Positions 1 to 8,336 of a stretch of DNA of 64,000 bases are shown in pieces (position 1 is the first letter of the stretch; each line of letters opens with the position of its first letter). The stretch spans positions 8,603,001 through 8,667,000 of the forward strand of contig NZ_JAJOZB010000001.1 of assembly GCF_023701745.1 (NCBI RefSeq), written 5' to 3'. The stretch comes from Streptomyces sp. RKAG293 (GTDB lineage: Bacteria > Actinomycetota > Actinomycetes > Streptomycetales > Streptomycetaceae). Made by a program: the position numbers and the translations under genes. The notes under the pieces were generated by a model that worked only from the letters and a program-made list of their open reading frames with translations, was not told the origin of the DNA and made no database searches.

Positions 1-16
1 ATGCCCACCCCGCGAC

Positions 17-54
17 TTGAAACTGACATCAGTGTCAGGTTTTACGTTACCGGC
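17..54 (+). promoter_or_regulatory. MerR-type promoter with operator dyad, leaderless start
   Basis: A -35-like TTGAAA (17-22) and a -10-like TACGTT (43-48) are separated by 20 bp, longer than the usual 17. Between them lies the dyad CTGACA-tcag-TGTCAG (23-38). An overlong spacer filled by a dyad is the hallmark of promoters activated by MerR-family proteins. The -10 ends 6 nt before the ATG at 55, so transcription should begin at or beside the start codon. No MerR gene is visible; it may lie upstream of the window. This is inferred from sequence only. Confidence 0.6.
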
Positions 55-1167
55 ATGACGAACACCGATCAGGTCCCCGTCCCGTCCCGTCTCTTCGAAC
101 CCGCTCGCCTCGGCGGTCTGGAACTGCCCAGCCGCCTGGTGATGGCGCCGCTGACGCGCAACCGCGCCGGAGCCGACGGCGTCCCGGGCGAGCTGATGGC
201 CGCCTACTACGCGCAGCGCGCCTCGGCCGGACTGATCATCGCGGAGGCCGCGACGCCGAACGCCGTCGGCCAGACCTACCCGCACATCCCCGGCATCCAC
301 AACCCGGCCCAGATCGCCGGGTGGCGGAGGGTCACCGACGCGGTGCACGCGGCCGGCGGCCGCCGTATGTTCCTGCAGTTGCAGCACGGCGGCAGGGTCG
401 GCCATCCCGACACCAGCGGGCACACCCCGCTGGCGCCGTCCGTCGTACCGTTCCCCGAGACGCTGCACACCCCGAGCGGGCTCCGGACCGCCGTCGCGCC
501 CCGTGCGATGACCGCCCGGGACGTCACGTCCACCATCGCCGACTTCGCCACCGCCGCACGTAACGCCGTCGAGGCGGGATTCGCCGGTGTGGAGGTGCAC
601 TCCGCCAACGGCCATCTGCTGCACCAGTTCCTGGCGCGGAACACCAACCGCAGGACCGACGAGTGGGGCGGCGCGGTGGAAGGACGCATTCGCTTCACGA
701 CCGAGGTGGTGCGGGCCGTCGCCGAGGCCGTCGGCCCGGAGCGGGTCGGGCTGCGGATCTCACCCGGATCCGGTGTCAACGCCGTCGAGGAGGGCGACAC
801 CGCGGACCTCTATCCGGCGCTCCTGGAGGCACTCACGGACATCGACCCGGTCTATGTGCACCTGGTCCACGCCGATCCGGACCAGCCCCTGTTCGCCGGA
901 ATCCGCAGGACCTGGCCGGGCACCCTGATCGCCAACCCGGTGCTGTCACGCGAAGAGGTCGTGACCGACGGCGGAAAACAGCGGGGCGAGCGCCTGCTGG
1001 ACGAGGGCGCCGACCTGATCGCACTGGGCCGGGGCTTCCTCGCCAATCCCGACTTCGTGGAGCGGCTGCGTGCGGGTGCACCGCTCAACGAGATCCGCCC
1101 GGAGCTGATGATGCACGTGCACGGAGCGGAGGGCTATACGGACTACCCGACGCTCGCGCGGGTGTGA
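55..1167 (+). CDS. Old Yellow Enzyme family alkene reductase (NADH:flavin oxidoreductase)
   Basis: This is a cytosolic FMN enzyme expected to reduce activated C=C bonds of enals, enones or quinones with NAD(P)H. The protein is a single TIM barrel of about 370 residues, the normal family length. Visible motifs are PSRLVMAPLTRNR near the N-terminus (FMN binding), QLQHGGR, HSANGHLLHQFL (the His/Asn pair that binds the substrate carbonyl), NTNRTDEWGG-like, RISPG, and LGRGFLANPDF near the C-terminus (phosphate binding). An ATG at position 1 is in frame, but the family homology begins after the ATG at 55, and the promoter dyad lies between them, so 55 is chosen. The gene stands alone and a strong hairpin follows it. 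The class is certain; the substrate is not known. Confidence 0.9.
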   Translation: MTNTDQVPVPSRLFEPARLGGLELPSRLVMAPLTRNRAGADGVPGELMAAYYAQRASAGLIIAEAATPNAVGQTYPHIPGIHNPAQIAGWRRVTDAVHAAGGRRMFLQLQHGGRVGHPDTSGHTPLAPSVVPFPETLHTPSGLRTAVAPRAMTARDVTSTIADFATAARNAVEAGFAGVEVHSANGHLLHQFLARNTNRRTDEWGGAVEGRIRFTTEVVRAVAEAVGPERVGLRISPGSGVNAVEEGDTADLYPALLEALTDIDPVYVHLVHADPDQPLFAGIRRTWPGTLIANPVLSREEVVTDGGKQRGERLLDEGADLIALGRGFLANPDFVERLRAGAPLNEIRPELMMHVHGAEGYTDYPTLARV

Positions 1168-1185
1168 GACGAGCCGGGTCGGAAA

Positions 1186-1229
1186 CCGTCAGGTGTGGGG
1201 CGTCGGGATGGGTGCTCCGCACCTGACGG
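1186..1229 (+). terminator. Hairpin terminator after the OYE gene
   Basis: CCGTCAGGTG (1186-1195) pairs perfectly with CACCTGACGG (1220-1229). The stem continues inward with mostly G-C or G-U pairs to a loop of about 12 nt. There is no U-tract, as usual for Streptomyces terminators. It lies between two convergent genes and could serve both. Confidence 0.65.
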
Positions 1230-1350
1230 TCAGGCCAGTCGGTGATCGGTCCAGGTCTCCGGGACCTTGTCCGCGCCGTTCCGGACGGTGGGTTCCGCCG
1301 GGACGTCGGGACTGTCAGGGGCCCAGCTCACCGTGGTGCCTTCCGGAGAA

Positions 1351-1941
1351 TCAGGCGGAGGCCTTCTTCAGGCAGCTCTCCAGCTGGGTGCGGGGCTTGG
1401 CCAGGTTCTTGAACGCGGTCGTGGCGGTCAGTTCGGCCCTCTCGGCGGTGGCGTTGAGGGTCATGGCGTTCTTGGCCTTGGTGGCCTTCTGCGCCAGGGC
1501 CGCCTGACGGGTCAGCCGGTCGGCCTGGTAGGTGCCGTCGGCGCCGCCCTTGCTCTTGGCGAGAGCCGCCAGCTTCTTGAGCGCCGTGGCTGCGGCCGCG
1601 GCATCCCGGGCGTCGGTGGCCTTGGAGACCGCCATGCCGGCCTGCAGCCCCTCCGAGCCGTACCGCGCCCCCAGGTCGCCCGCCACGTGCGAGCTCTCCT
1701 TCAGGACGGCGACGTCCTTCTCGGCCGCGTCGGCCGCCTTCCGTGCGGTGTCCGCCTGGAGGGCGGTTGCCATCGCCTGGTCCTCGGCCGTGAGGTAGGC
1801 CAGGTGCTCCTTGGCACACGCGGCCGGAGTGGCGGCGGGGGCGGTCGGGGCGGGCGGCGCGGTCTGTGCCACGGCGGGGGAGGCCAGGGCGAGCAGAACC
1901 AACGTGGTCGTGGCGGCTGACGCGGCAGTGCGCAACTTCAT
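1351..1941 (-). CDS. Secreted Ala/Lys-rich helical protein
   Basis: The protein has 196 residues. The N-terminus is a classical Sec signal peptide: a basic MKLR start, a hydrophobic stretch over residues 5-24, and an AQTAPP cleavage region, followed by a Pro/Ala linker. The mature part is almost entirely Ala, Lys, Glu and Asp in heptad-like order and should form long amphipathic helices. Only two cysteines remain in the mature part, near residues 42 and 191, which could bridge the two ends. There are no catalytic motifs, so no function can be assigned; a cell-wall or extracellular binding role is possible. A GGAG-type ribosome site precedes the ATG. It converges on the OYE gene. Confidence 0.75.
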   Translation of the reverse strand: MKLRTAASAATTTLVLLALASPAVAQTAPPAPTAPAATPAACAKEHLAYLTAEDQAMATALQADTARKAADAAEKDVAVLKESSHVAGDLGARYGSEGLQAGMAVSKATDARDAAAAATALKKLAALAKSKGGADGTYQADRLTRQAALAQKATKAKNAMTLNATAERAELTATTAFKNLAKPRTQLESCLKKASA

Positions 1942-2232
1942 GGGGGATCTCCATCGGGACGTGGTGCGGTGTGCGGCGGGACGCCGGCACGGAAGGAGCT
2001 GTGCCCCGAGCGAGGTGGCTTCTACTGCCCCATGGGCCCGGATGGAGCAGTCCCGACACCCGAGCGGCCCCCTGCACGGGCTCCGGCCGGTGTGCGCCGG
2101 CCCGAGGCGAGCGCCGCCGGCAGGTCTCCGTCAGGCCGGTGAGTTCTGGTGCCGTGCCGGTGCTCGCCCTCGCTGTCAGTGGGTGGGTCTACCGTGGATG
2201 GCGCGAGGAACCCATTGTGATCAGGAGGGCCC

Positions 2233-2793
2233 ATGACCACTCTCGAGAACCGGCCGAACACCGCGCTGCTCGTCGTCGATGTGCAGGTCTGCGTCGTCAA
2301 GGACGCCCATGAGCGCGACGCGGTCGTCGCCAATGTCGGCAGCCTGGTCGAGCAGGCCCGGGGGGAGCGGGTCCCGGTCGTCTGGGTCCAGCATTCCGAC
2401 GAGCACCTCGTGCGGGGGAGCGACGACTGGCGGATCGTCCCCGAGCTGACTCCGGGCGAGGCCGAGCCGCTGGTCGAGAAGAACTACGGCGACGCCTTCG
2501 AGGACACCACCCTGGAGAGCGTGCTGTCGGACCTCGGCGTCGGGCGGCTCGTCGTCGCCGGTGCGGAGACCGACGCGTGCATCCGCTCGACCCTCCACGG
2601 TGCCTTCGCGCGCGGCTACGACGCGACGCTCGTCAGTGACGCCCACACGACCGGGGACCAGTCGGAATGGGGCGCGCCGCCGCCGGACCAGGTCATCGCG
2701 CACACGAACCTGTACTGGACCTACCAGACGGCCCCCGGACGGACCGCCGGGACGGTCGCGACCAAGGACGTCGACTTCGGTGGCACCTCCTGA
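2233..2793 (+). CDS. Isochorismatase-like cysteine hydrolase
   Basis: A 186-residue single-domain Rossmann-like hydrolase of the isochorismatase / nicotinamidase superfamily. The catalytic triad is visible: Asp16 in LLVVDVQ, Lys83 in VEKNYGDAF, and Cys116 in AGAETDACI, where the cis-peptide loop usually precedes the nucleophile. Members cleave C-N or vinyl-ether bonds in small metabolites such as nicotinamide, pyrazinamide, N-carbamoyl compounds or isochorismate. Nothing here identifies the substrate. The start is well fixed by AGGAGG at 2223-2228. The gene is monocistronic, and a MITE-like repeat begins about 30 bp past its stop. Confidence 0.88.
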   Translation: MTTLENRPNTALLVVDVQVCVVKDAHERDAVVANVGSLVEQARGERVPVVWVQHSDEHLVRGSDDWRIVPELTPGEAEPLVEKNYGDAFEDTTLESVLSDLGVGRLVVAGAETDACIRSTLHGAFARGYDATLVSDAHTTGDQSEWGAPPPDQVIAHTNLYWTYQTAPGRTAGTVATKDVDFGGTS

Positions 2794-2821
2794 CGCCCGG
2801 GAACACGGCCCGGCGGGGAAG

Positions 2822-2987
2822 CTAGGGCCTGTCGTCTGGATCTCCGCGGCGTCGCGGTGTCCAGCACGCACATCTGCCGCGTTGTCGTCGGTCGACGACG
2901 CTCCGCGTCGCCTCCCTCCTCCGCCTTGCAGCTGCACGCACCGGACACCGCTCCTTCCCCCACGGAGATCCAGACGACAGACCCTAG
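2822..2987. mobile_element. 166-bp MITE-like palindromic repeat
   Basis: The terminal inverted repeats are 25 bp long (2822-2846 and 2963-2987) and differ at one base. Both ends read CTAGGG-CTGTCGTCTGGATCTCCG in inverted orientation, and CTAG at each edge looks like the target. Inside are a further inverted pair GCGGTGTCC/GGACACCGC and a GTCGTC/GACGAC hairpin. There is no open reading frame long enough for a transposase. From memory, ends of this kind recur between genes in many Streptomyces genomes, which fits a non-autonomous element mobilised in trans, for example by an IS630- or IS5-type transposase. That is recall, not a search. Its right end supplies the TAG stop of the neighbouring kinase gene. 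Confidence 0.75.
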
Positions 2988-4771
2988 TCGCCGGCGGGCA
3001 TCAGCTTGGTGACCTTGCCCTTGGGATCTGCTTCCAGGTAGCCGCCGTCGTAGGCGTCGGCGAGGTAGACGGCGATGCCCGCGGGGGTGTTGAAGATGTT
3101 GTTGGGCTGGCGGATCACGAGGTAGCGCGTCGTGGGCTTGGGGACCTTCAGGTCCTTCTGCGCCCGGCTGAGCAGGGCGGGCAGCGCGTCCCAGTTGAAG
3201 AGGTCCATGCTGACGGGCTGTTCGCCGCCCATCAGCGTCCCGCTGATCGTGCTGCGGGTCACGCCTTCGCCGACGCGGTAGTCGTAGCTGTCGTAGTGGG
3301 TGGCGCTGCCCTTGACCATGCCTTCGGCGGAGATGTACTCCGGGTAGACCACGAAGCGGCCGACCTTGTCGGTCCCCATCCGCGCCTTCAGTTCCTTGAT
3401 CGCCGCACGGATGCCGTCGGGCGTCAGCAGGCTCACCTTGACCGGATCCTTCTCCGGTGGCGTCGTGGGCTGTGCGGTCGTCGGTGCCGGTCCCGATGAG
3501 TGTGACGTGGCGGCGCTCGAGCCGGGCTTCCCGGACACGACGTTGTCGCCGTCGTGCTCCGGGACCAGCGTCCACACCAGCAGGCCCGACAGCACGGTTC
3601 CGCAGACCGCCGAGCCGATCGCCACCCGCCGAGTGCGGAGTTTGCGCCGCTCGTCGCCGATGGACGGCCGTGTCGCGCCCGCTCCCGGGCCGGGGTACTG
3701 CGAGGCGTAGGGGGAGGGGTACTGCGAGGGATGGGGCGAGGGTCCGGCGCCGTGCGGAACGGCGTCGTGGGGCGGGGGCGGCCCGAATCCGTCCGGCCGC
3801 GCCGATGTGGGCTCCGCGACGGGAGGCCTCAGCGGGAAGGACGTCGCCTCGGGCACGGATCCAGGACCTTGCACCGGTCCTGAGCCGAGTACGGGGCCGG
3901 TCGCCCGGTGTTGAGCCGCGACCGCCAGCATGCGGTCCATGGATTCGGCGTCCGGCCGGTCGGCCGGATCCTTGACCAGAAGGGCGTTGAGGAATGCTGT
4001 CAGCGGCCCGGCCTGCCGTGGCGGCGGAAGCTCCTCGTTGAGGACGGCGGCCAGCGTGGCCAGCGTGGTTGCCCTGCGCAGCGGGTGATGGCCCTCCACC
4101 GCCACGTACAGCATCATCGCCAGGGACCACAGGTCCGAACTCGGCCCGCCGCCGTCCCCGGTGATCCGCTCGGGGGCCATGAAGTCGGGGGTGCCGATCA
4201 TCGATCCGGTGGCCGTCAGGACCGTGGATGACTCACGGATCGCGGCAATGCCGAAGTCGGTGAGCACCGGGCGCCCGTCCGGGCGCAGCAGGACGTTGGG
4301 GGGTTTCACGTCCCGGTGCTGAATTCCCACGGCGTGCGCGGCCCGTAGTGCGGCCAGCAGTTCGCGGCCCAACACGGCCGCCTCCACCGGATCCATCGGC
4401 CCGCGCGCGAGCCGGTCCTGAAGCGATCCGCCGGTCACCAGCTCCATCACGAGCCAGGGATAGGTGCCCTCACCGCCGTCCACGACATGGTGGATGGTCA
4501 CCACGTTGGGATGTTCGACCCGGGCCAGCGCACGGGCCTCCCGCAGTACCCGGGCCCGCAACAGGCTTGCGGCGGGCGGATCGTACTCGGCCAGCCCGGG
4601 ATCCGACGGGCGTACTTCCTTGAGCGCCACCGCCCGGTCGAGCACGAGATCGCGTGCCCGCCACACCAGCCCCATGCCACCGCTGCCTAGCCGCGCCTCC
4701 AGCTCGAAGCGACCGTCGATGACCCGTCTGCCGGACTCCCCGTTACTCATGGCCCGGAGCCTACGAGACAC
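2984..4771 (-). CDS. Membrane-anchored Ser/Thr protein kinase (PknB type)
   Basis: The protein has 595 residues. The cytoplasmic kinase domain (about 20-285) has the Gly loop GSGGMG (29-34), catalytic Lys51, HRDVKPPN (152-159), DFG (172-174) and APE (199-201), so it should be active. A Pro-rich linker follows, then one membrane span (about 383-403), then an extracellular Ser/Thr/Pro-rich linker and a C-terminal domain of about 150 residues that is not PASTA and that I do not recognise; it may sense a ligand. The listed start is a GTG; an in-frame ATG at 4750 is equally plausible. The final codons MPAGD-TAG run into the right end of the adjacent 166-bp repeat, so the stop sits inside the terminal CTAG and the native C-terminus may have been replaced. 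Confidence 0.88.
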   Translation of the reverse strand: MSRRLRAMSNGESGRRVIDGRFELEARLGSGGMGLVWRARDLVLDRAVALKEVRPSDPGLAEYDPPAASLLRARVLREARALARVEHPNVVTIHHVVDGGEGTYPWLVMELVTGGSLQDRLARGPMDPVEAAVLGRELLAALRAAHAVGIQHRDVKPPNVLLRPDGRPVLTDFGIAAIRESSTVLTATGSMIGTPDFMAPERITGDGGGPSSDLWSLAMMLYVAVEGHHPLRRATTLATLAAVLNEELPPPRQAGPLTAFLNALLVKDPADRPDAESMDRMLAVAAQHRATGPVLGSGPVQGPGSVPEATSFPLRPPVAEPTSARPDGFGPPPPHDAVPHGAGPSPHPSQYPSPYASQYPGPGAGATRPSIGDERRKLRTRRVAIGSAVCGTVLSGLLVWTLVPEHDGDNVVSGKPGSSAATSHSSGPAPTTAQPTTPPEKDPVKVSLLTPDGIRAAIKELKARMGTDKVGRFVVYPEYISAEGMVKGSATHYDSYDYRVGEGVTRSTISGTLMGGEQPVSMDLFNWDALPALLSRAQKDLKVPKPTTRYLVIRQPNNIFNTPAGIAVYLADAYDGGYLEADPKGKVTKLMPAGD

Positions 4772-4967
4772 CCGGGAAGATCACACACCCACCCGCCTGG
4801 ACTCGCTTGCGCAGCAAGGAAACAGCCTCGAATGTGCTCAGGAGGAGTGTGCTCAAGTGGGCGGGAACGTTGCGTTCTGAGGATGCAGGTGGCTTGTCCG
4901 CCCCGAGCGGGTGATGACGGTAGGAGGAAGACCCACTCCTTGCCACTTTTAACTTATAGCGCACCAG

Positions 4968-4987
4968 GGGGCTTGCGGCAAGGCCCC
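4968..4987 (+). promoter_or_regulatory. RAE-like inverted repeat (rifamycin-associated element)
   Basis: The 20-bp sequence GGGGCTTGCGGCAAGGCCCC is a near-perfect inverted repeat and, as I recall it, matches the published consensus of the rifamycin-associated element found upstream of rifamycin resistance genes in actinomycetes. A -35-like TTGCGG (4974-4979) lies inside it and a -10-like CACAAT (4998-5003) follows 18 bp later. This would place the element on the promoter of the transcript reading into the glycosyltransferase stump and helR. Rifamycin-dependent induction of helR is therefore predicted. Confidence 0.75.
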
Positions 4988-5046
4988 GGTCGTGGGGCAC
5001 AATCACGGGCCTAGGTCATAACCTGCAGAAATGGGAGATTCACGAA

Positions 5047-5196
5047 GTGCATGTGTTGTTGTCGGTTTACGGGTCGTGCGGTGACGTCGAGTCGGTGGTG
5101 AGGGGACACGCGCTGCTGGTGCGAGCCCTCGGCACCGAGATGCAGGTGTGCGCCCCGCGGGACGTCGCGGCAGGGACCTCGGACCGGAGGCGATGA
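5047..5196 (+). pseudogene. Stump of a family 1 glycosyltransferase (probable rifampin glycosyltransferase)
   Basis: A GTG start at 5047 with GGGAG about 9 nt upstream opens a 49-codon frame ending at TGA 5194-5196. The peptide begins VHVLLSVYGSCGDVES and continues to HALLVRALGTEMQVCAPRDVA. This is the first beta-alpha-beta unit of the vancomycin/macrolide/rifampin glycosyltransferase family, which normally starts RVLLSTYGSRGDV and runs to about 400 residues. Everything after the first 45 residues is missing. The stop is followed by one base and then the ATG of helR, so the stump now behaves as a translated leader for helR. With a RAE immediately upstream, an ancestral rgt gene is the simplest reading. 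Confidence 0.7.
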
Positions 5197-5197
5197 C

Positions 5198-7360
5198 ATG
5201 AACCCTCTGACCGCCACCAGCGCGTTCGACCTTCCCGACCGCCTCGCGCCCAAGGCCGACCCGGCGATGATCGCCGGCGACGAGCAGCACTTCGCGTCCA
5301 TCGCGGAGAGCCTCGAGCAGGCGATCGCCGAACTGTCCGATCTCCTCGATGCCGAGCGCAAGGCACCCGGCGGCATCGGCCGCGGAGCGATGGACCGCGA
5401 CACGGAGATCCACCGCCTGACCGGTCGCCTGCGCGCCTTGCGTCGCTTCGGTCTCGATCTGTGTCTGGGACACATGGTCAGCGCGGAGGACTCCGAGCCG
5501 GTGTACATCGGACGACTCGGCCTCACCGACAGCGCGGGTGGCCGGCTGCTGCTCGACTGGCGTTCCCCCGCGGCTGAGCCGTTCTTCGCGGGGACCCACG
5601 CCAACCCGATGGGTCTGGCGAGCCGCCGCAGATACCGCTGGACCCGCGGCCGGATCAGCGACTACTGGGACGAGGTGTTCACCGCCGACGGGCTCGAAGG
5701 GCGCGCCGCGCTCGACGACCAGTCCGCGTTCATCGCCAGCCTGGGCAGCAACCGGTCGGCCCGGATGCGGGACGTGCTCTCCACCATCCAGACCGACCAG
5801 GACGCCGTCATCCGGGCGGGATCCCGCGGCGCCCTCGTGGTCGACGGCGGCCCGGGTACGGGGAAGACCGTCGTCGCCCTGCACCGCTCCGCCTACCTCC
5901 TCTACTCCGATCCCCGCCTCGGTCACCGTCGGGGCGGAGTGCTGTTCGTCGGCCCGCACCAGCCCTACCTGGCCTACGTCGCGGATGTCCTGCCCAGCCT
6001 CGGAGAGGAGGGCGTGCAGACCTGCACCCTGCGGGACCTCGTCACCGAGGGGGCCGGAGCAGCGATCGAGACCGACCCGGACGTGGCCCTTCTGAAGTCG
6101 TCCGCGGACCTGGTGAAGGCGATCGAGGCGGCCGTCGGCATCTACGAGGAGCCGCCCACCGAGGGGATGACGGTCGCGACCCACTGGTCCGACATCTGGC
6201 TGAGCCCCCGCGATTGGGCGGTGGCGTTCGAAGCGGTGGAGCAGGGCACTCCGCACAACGAGGCACATGAGCAGATCATGGAGGAGCTGCTCACGATCCT
6301 GATGGAGAAGGACGAGAGCGAGGCCTCACCCGAGCTGCTCCGGAGGTCACTGCTGCAGGACAGGGCGCTGCTCAAGGCCCTCCACCGGGCGTGGCCGCTG
6401 GTCGAGGCGACCGACCTCGTCGCGGACCTGTGGTCGGTGCCCGCCTATCTGCGCAAATGCGCTCCCTGGCTCGGCCCCGATGACGTGCGCAAGCTGCAGC
6501 GCGCGCAGACCCAGGCCCAGGCGTGGACGGTGTCCGACCTGCCGCTCCTGGACGCGGCACGGCAGCGGCTCGGCGACCCGGAGGCGTCCCGGCGCATGCG
6601 CCGGAACCAGGCCACCGTCGCCGCCGAACGCGCGACCAGGGCCGACGCCATCGACAGCCTGCTGCAGAACATGCTGATCGACGAGAGCGAAGGCGCGGTG
6701 GGGATGCTGCGTGGACAGGACCTGCAGGACACCCTGATCGACGAGAGCGCCCTGCCCGGCGCCGAACCCGACCTGCTCGCCGGCCCGTTCGCGCACATCG
6801 TCGTGGACGAGGCGCAGGAGCTGACCGATGCCGAATGGCAGATGCTGCTGCTGCGCTGCCCGTCCCGGAGCTTCACCATCGTCGGGGACCGCGCCCAGGC
6901 CAGGCACGGGTTCACGGAGTCGTGGCAGGAACGGCTCGAGCGGGTCGGGCTCGACCGGATCACTGTCGCCTCCCTGAGTATCAACTACCGCACTCCGGAA
7001 GAGGTGATGACCGAAGCCGAGCTGGTCATCCGGGCCGCGCTCCCGGACGCCAACGTGCCGACCTCCATCCGCAGCAGCGACCTCCCCGTCGTCCACGGAT
7101 CGGTTGCGGAGCTGGACTCCCTCATCGACACCTGGCTCACCGCCCATGACGAAGGCATCGCGTGCGTCATCGGCGATCCCACGTTCCAGGCGACGTCCCG
7201 CGTCCGGTCGCTGACTCCGGAGCTGTCGAAGGGGCTCGAGTTCGACCTGGTCGTCCTCATCGACCCGGAGTCGTTCGGCACGGGCATCGAAGGAGCCGTC
7301 GACCGCTATGTCGCGATGACCCGGGCGACCCAGCAGCTGGTCATCCTCACGAGCTCCTGA
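5198..7360 (+). CDS. helR: RNA polymerase recycling motor ATPase HelR (rifamycin resistance)
   Basis: A 720-residue superfamily 1 (UvrD/Rep-like) ATPase of the HelD/HelR type. Established work on HelR shows that it binds RNA polymerase, pries rifamycins out of the beta-subunit pocket and so protects transcription. Seen here: an N-terminal coiled region (about 30-90) that in HelD proteins enters the RNAP channel, Walker A GGPGTGKT (217-224), a large helical insertion (about 300-520), DEAQ (537-540), GDRAQARHGF (563-572), NYRTPEEV (596-603), SKGLEFDLVVLIDP (677-690) and MTRATQQLVIL near the end. It follows a RAE-like element and a glycosyltransferase stump, and starts one base after the stump's stop. 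Its tail overlaps the convergent methyltransferase gene by 14 bp. Confidence 0.9.
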   Translation: MNPLTATSAFDLPDRLAPKADPAMIAGDEQHFASIAESLEQAIAELSDLLDAERKAPGGIGRGAMDRDTEIHRLTGRLRALRRFGLDLCLGHMVSAEDSEPVYIGRLGLTDSAGGRLLLDWRSPAAEPFFAGTHANPMGLASRRRYRWTRGRISDYWDEVFTADGLEGRAALDDQSAFIASLGSNRSARMRDVLSTIQTDQDAVIRAGSRGALVVDGGPGTGKTVVALHRSAYLLYSDPRLGHRRGGVLFVGPHQPYLAYVADVLPSLGEEGVQTCTLRDLVTEGAGAAIETDPDVALLKSSADLVKAIEAAVGIYEEPPTEGMTVATHWSDIWLSPRDWAVAFEAVEQGTPHNEAHEQIMEELLTILMEKDESEASPELLRRSLLQDRALLKALHRAWPLVEATDLVADLWSVPAYLRKCAPWLGPDDVRKLQRAQTQAQAWTVSDLPLLDAARQRLGDPEASRRMRRNQATVAAERATRADAIDSLLQNMLIDESEGAVGMLRGQDLQDTLIDESALPGAEPDLLAGPFAHIVVDEAQELTDAEWQMLLLRCPSRSFTIVGDRAQARHGFTESWQERLERVGLDRITVASLSINYRTPEEVMTEAELVIRAALPDANVPTSIRSSDLPVVHGSVAELDSLIDTWLTAHDEGIACVIGDPTFQATSRVRSLTPELSKGLEFDLVVLIDPESFGTGIEGAVDRYVAMTRATQQLVILTSS

Positions 7361-8210
7361 CGGGAGCCGGCCCGGCGGGGTCCTTCCACCAGACGAAGAC
7401 CTCGGTGCTCGGCTGTCGTTCGGAGAACCGGTCCGCCGGGGACACGTCCCGCAGCAGCCGGCGCAGATCCGTCTCGAAGTCATCGCGGCGTGGGCCGAAC
7501 AGATGTGGAGCGGAGGAGGACATGGAATAGGCCCACGCGACGACGTCGTCAGAGGTGCGTTCCAGCGCCTGCCCGCCGGGCACGACATGGCGTTGGGGTC
7601 CGGAGAAGCCGGCTCGGGTGAGCACCGCCGCCTCATCACCGGGTGTTCCGTGGGTCAGCACCCCGCGGCCGGCTCGTCGGACCGGTCCCAGATGGTGCCT
7701 GACCAGCGAGTCCATCGCGGCGTAGGGCACGGCCGGATACGGAAGCCCGTCGACGGTCCGGGTCTCCGTCTTCAGATCGGCGATGTGCACCAGCGCCCCG
7801 CCGGGCCGGAGCATGTCCCTGACGGTGGCCGCCACCAGGTCGCGATCCATCCAGTGGAAGGACTGGCCGAAGGTCGCGACGGTGAACTCACCCAGACCCG
7901 CGGGCAGTTCCTCGGCCCGGGCCCGCACCCACCGCGCCTTCCGGGCTGCTCCCGCCAGGGTGGCCTCGCGCTCTGCTTCGGCGATCATCCCGCCGTCCGG
8001 GTCCAGGCCGACGATCTCGCCGAACAGGTGCGCCAGGCTCAGGGCGAGGGTGCCAGGACCGCATCCCACGTCGAGCAGCCGCCCGCGCCCGTCGAGCTGC
8101 ACAGCCGCGGCCAGCAGGTCCGCGAGCCCAGGGGCATAGGGCAGCCTCCCGCGCCGGTAGTAGGCGGCCGCGCCCAGGAACAACGTGTCGTCCCACTCCC
8201 AGTCGCCCAT
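7347..8210 (-). CDS. Class I SAM-dependent methyltransferase
   Basis: A Rossmann-fold methyltransferase of about 287 residues. Motif I LLDVGCGPG (residues 45-53) binds S-adenosylmethionine, GLDPDGGMI supplies the acidic residue that contacts the ribose, and LRPGGALVHI is the post-motif III strand. A small-molecule acceptor is likely but unidentified. The chosen ATG (8208-8210) begins MGDWEWDDTLF, where family homology usually starts; AGGAGG sits only 2 nt upstream, so the adjacent GTG or an ATG at 8276 remain possible. It ends inside the last codons of helR on the opposite strand, a 14-bp tail-to-tail overlap. Confidence 0.83.
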   Translation of the reverse strand: MGDWEWDDTLFLGAAAYYRRGRLPYAPGLADLLAAAVQLDGRGRLLDVGCGPGTLALSLAHLFGEIVGLDPDGGMIAEAEREATLAGAARKARWVRARAEELPAGLGEFTVATFGQSFHWMDRDLVAATVRDMLRPGGALVHIADLKTETRTVDGLPYPAVPYAAMDSLVRHHLGPVRRAGRGVLTHGTPGDEAAVLTRAGFSGPQRHVVPGGQALERTSDDVVAWAYSMSSSAPHLFGPRRDDFETDLRRLLRDVSPADRFSERQPSTEVFVWWKDPAGPAPVRSS

Positions 8211-8336
8211 CACCTCCTGATGATTCCACGGCACGGCGTTCGTCCGCGCTGTCGCGGACAGCGGCGCGGCCCGCATGCGCCGGGCAGGCCGCGCGGGTGT
8301 CCCCGCTCGTGAGCGGGGACACCGTGGGATGCCCGG

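Noticed and set aside
9..54. Coding start of the OYE gene at position 1
   Set aside because: The first 18 codons contain the promoter dyad and do not match the family; ATG 55 is in frame and fits.
1328..2077. 249-codon frame on the minus strand across the secreted-protein gene
   Set aside because: It is a shifted-frame shadow with Arg/Gly-rich composition; the signal peptide and codon bias support 1351-1941 instead.
2822..2987. Complete insertion sequence
   Set aside because: Only 166 bp with no transposase frame; it can at most be a non-autonomous element.
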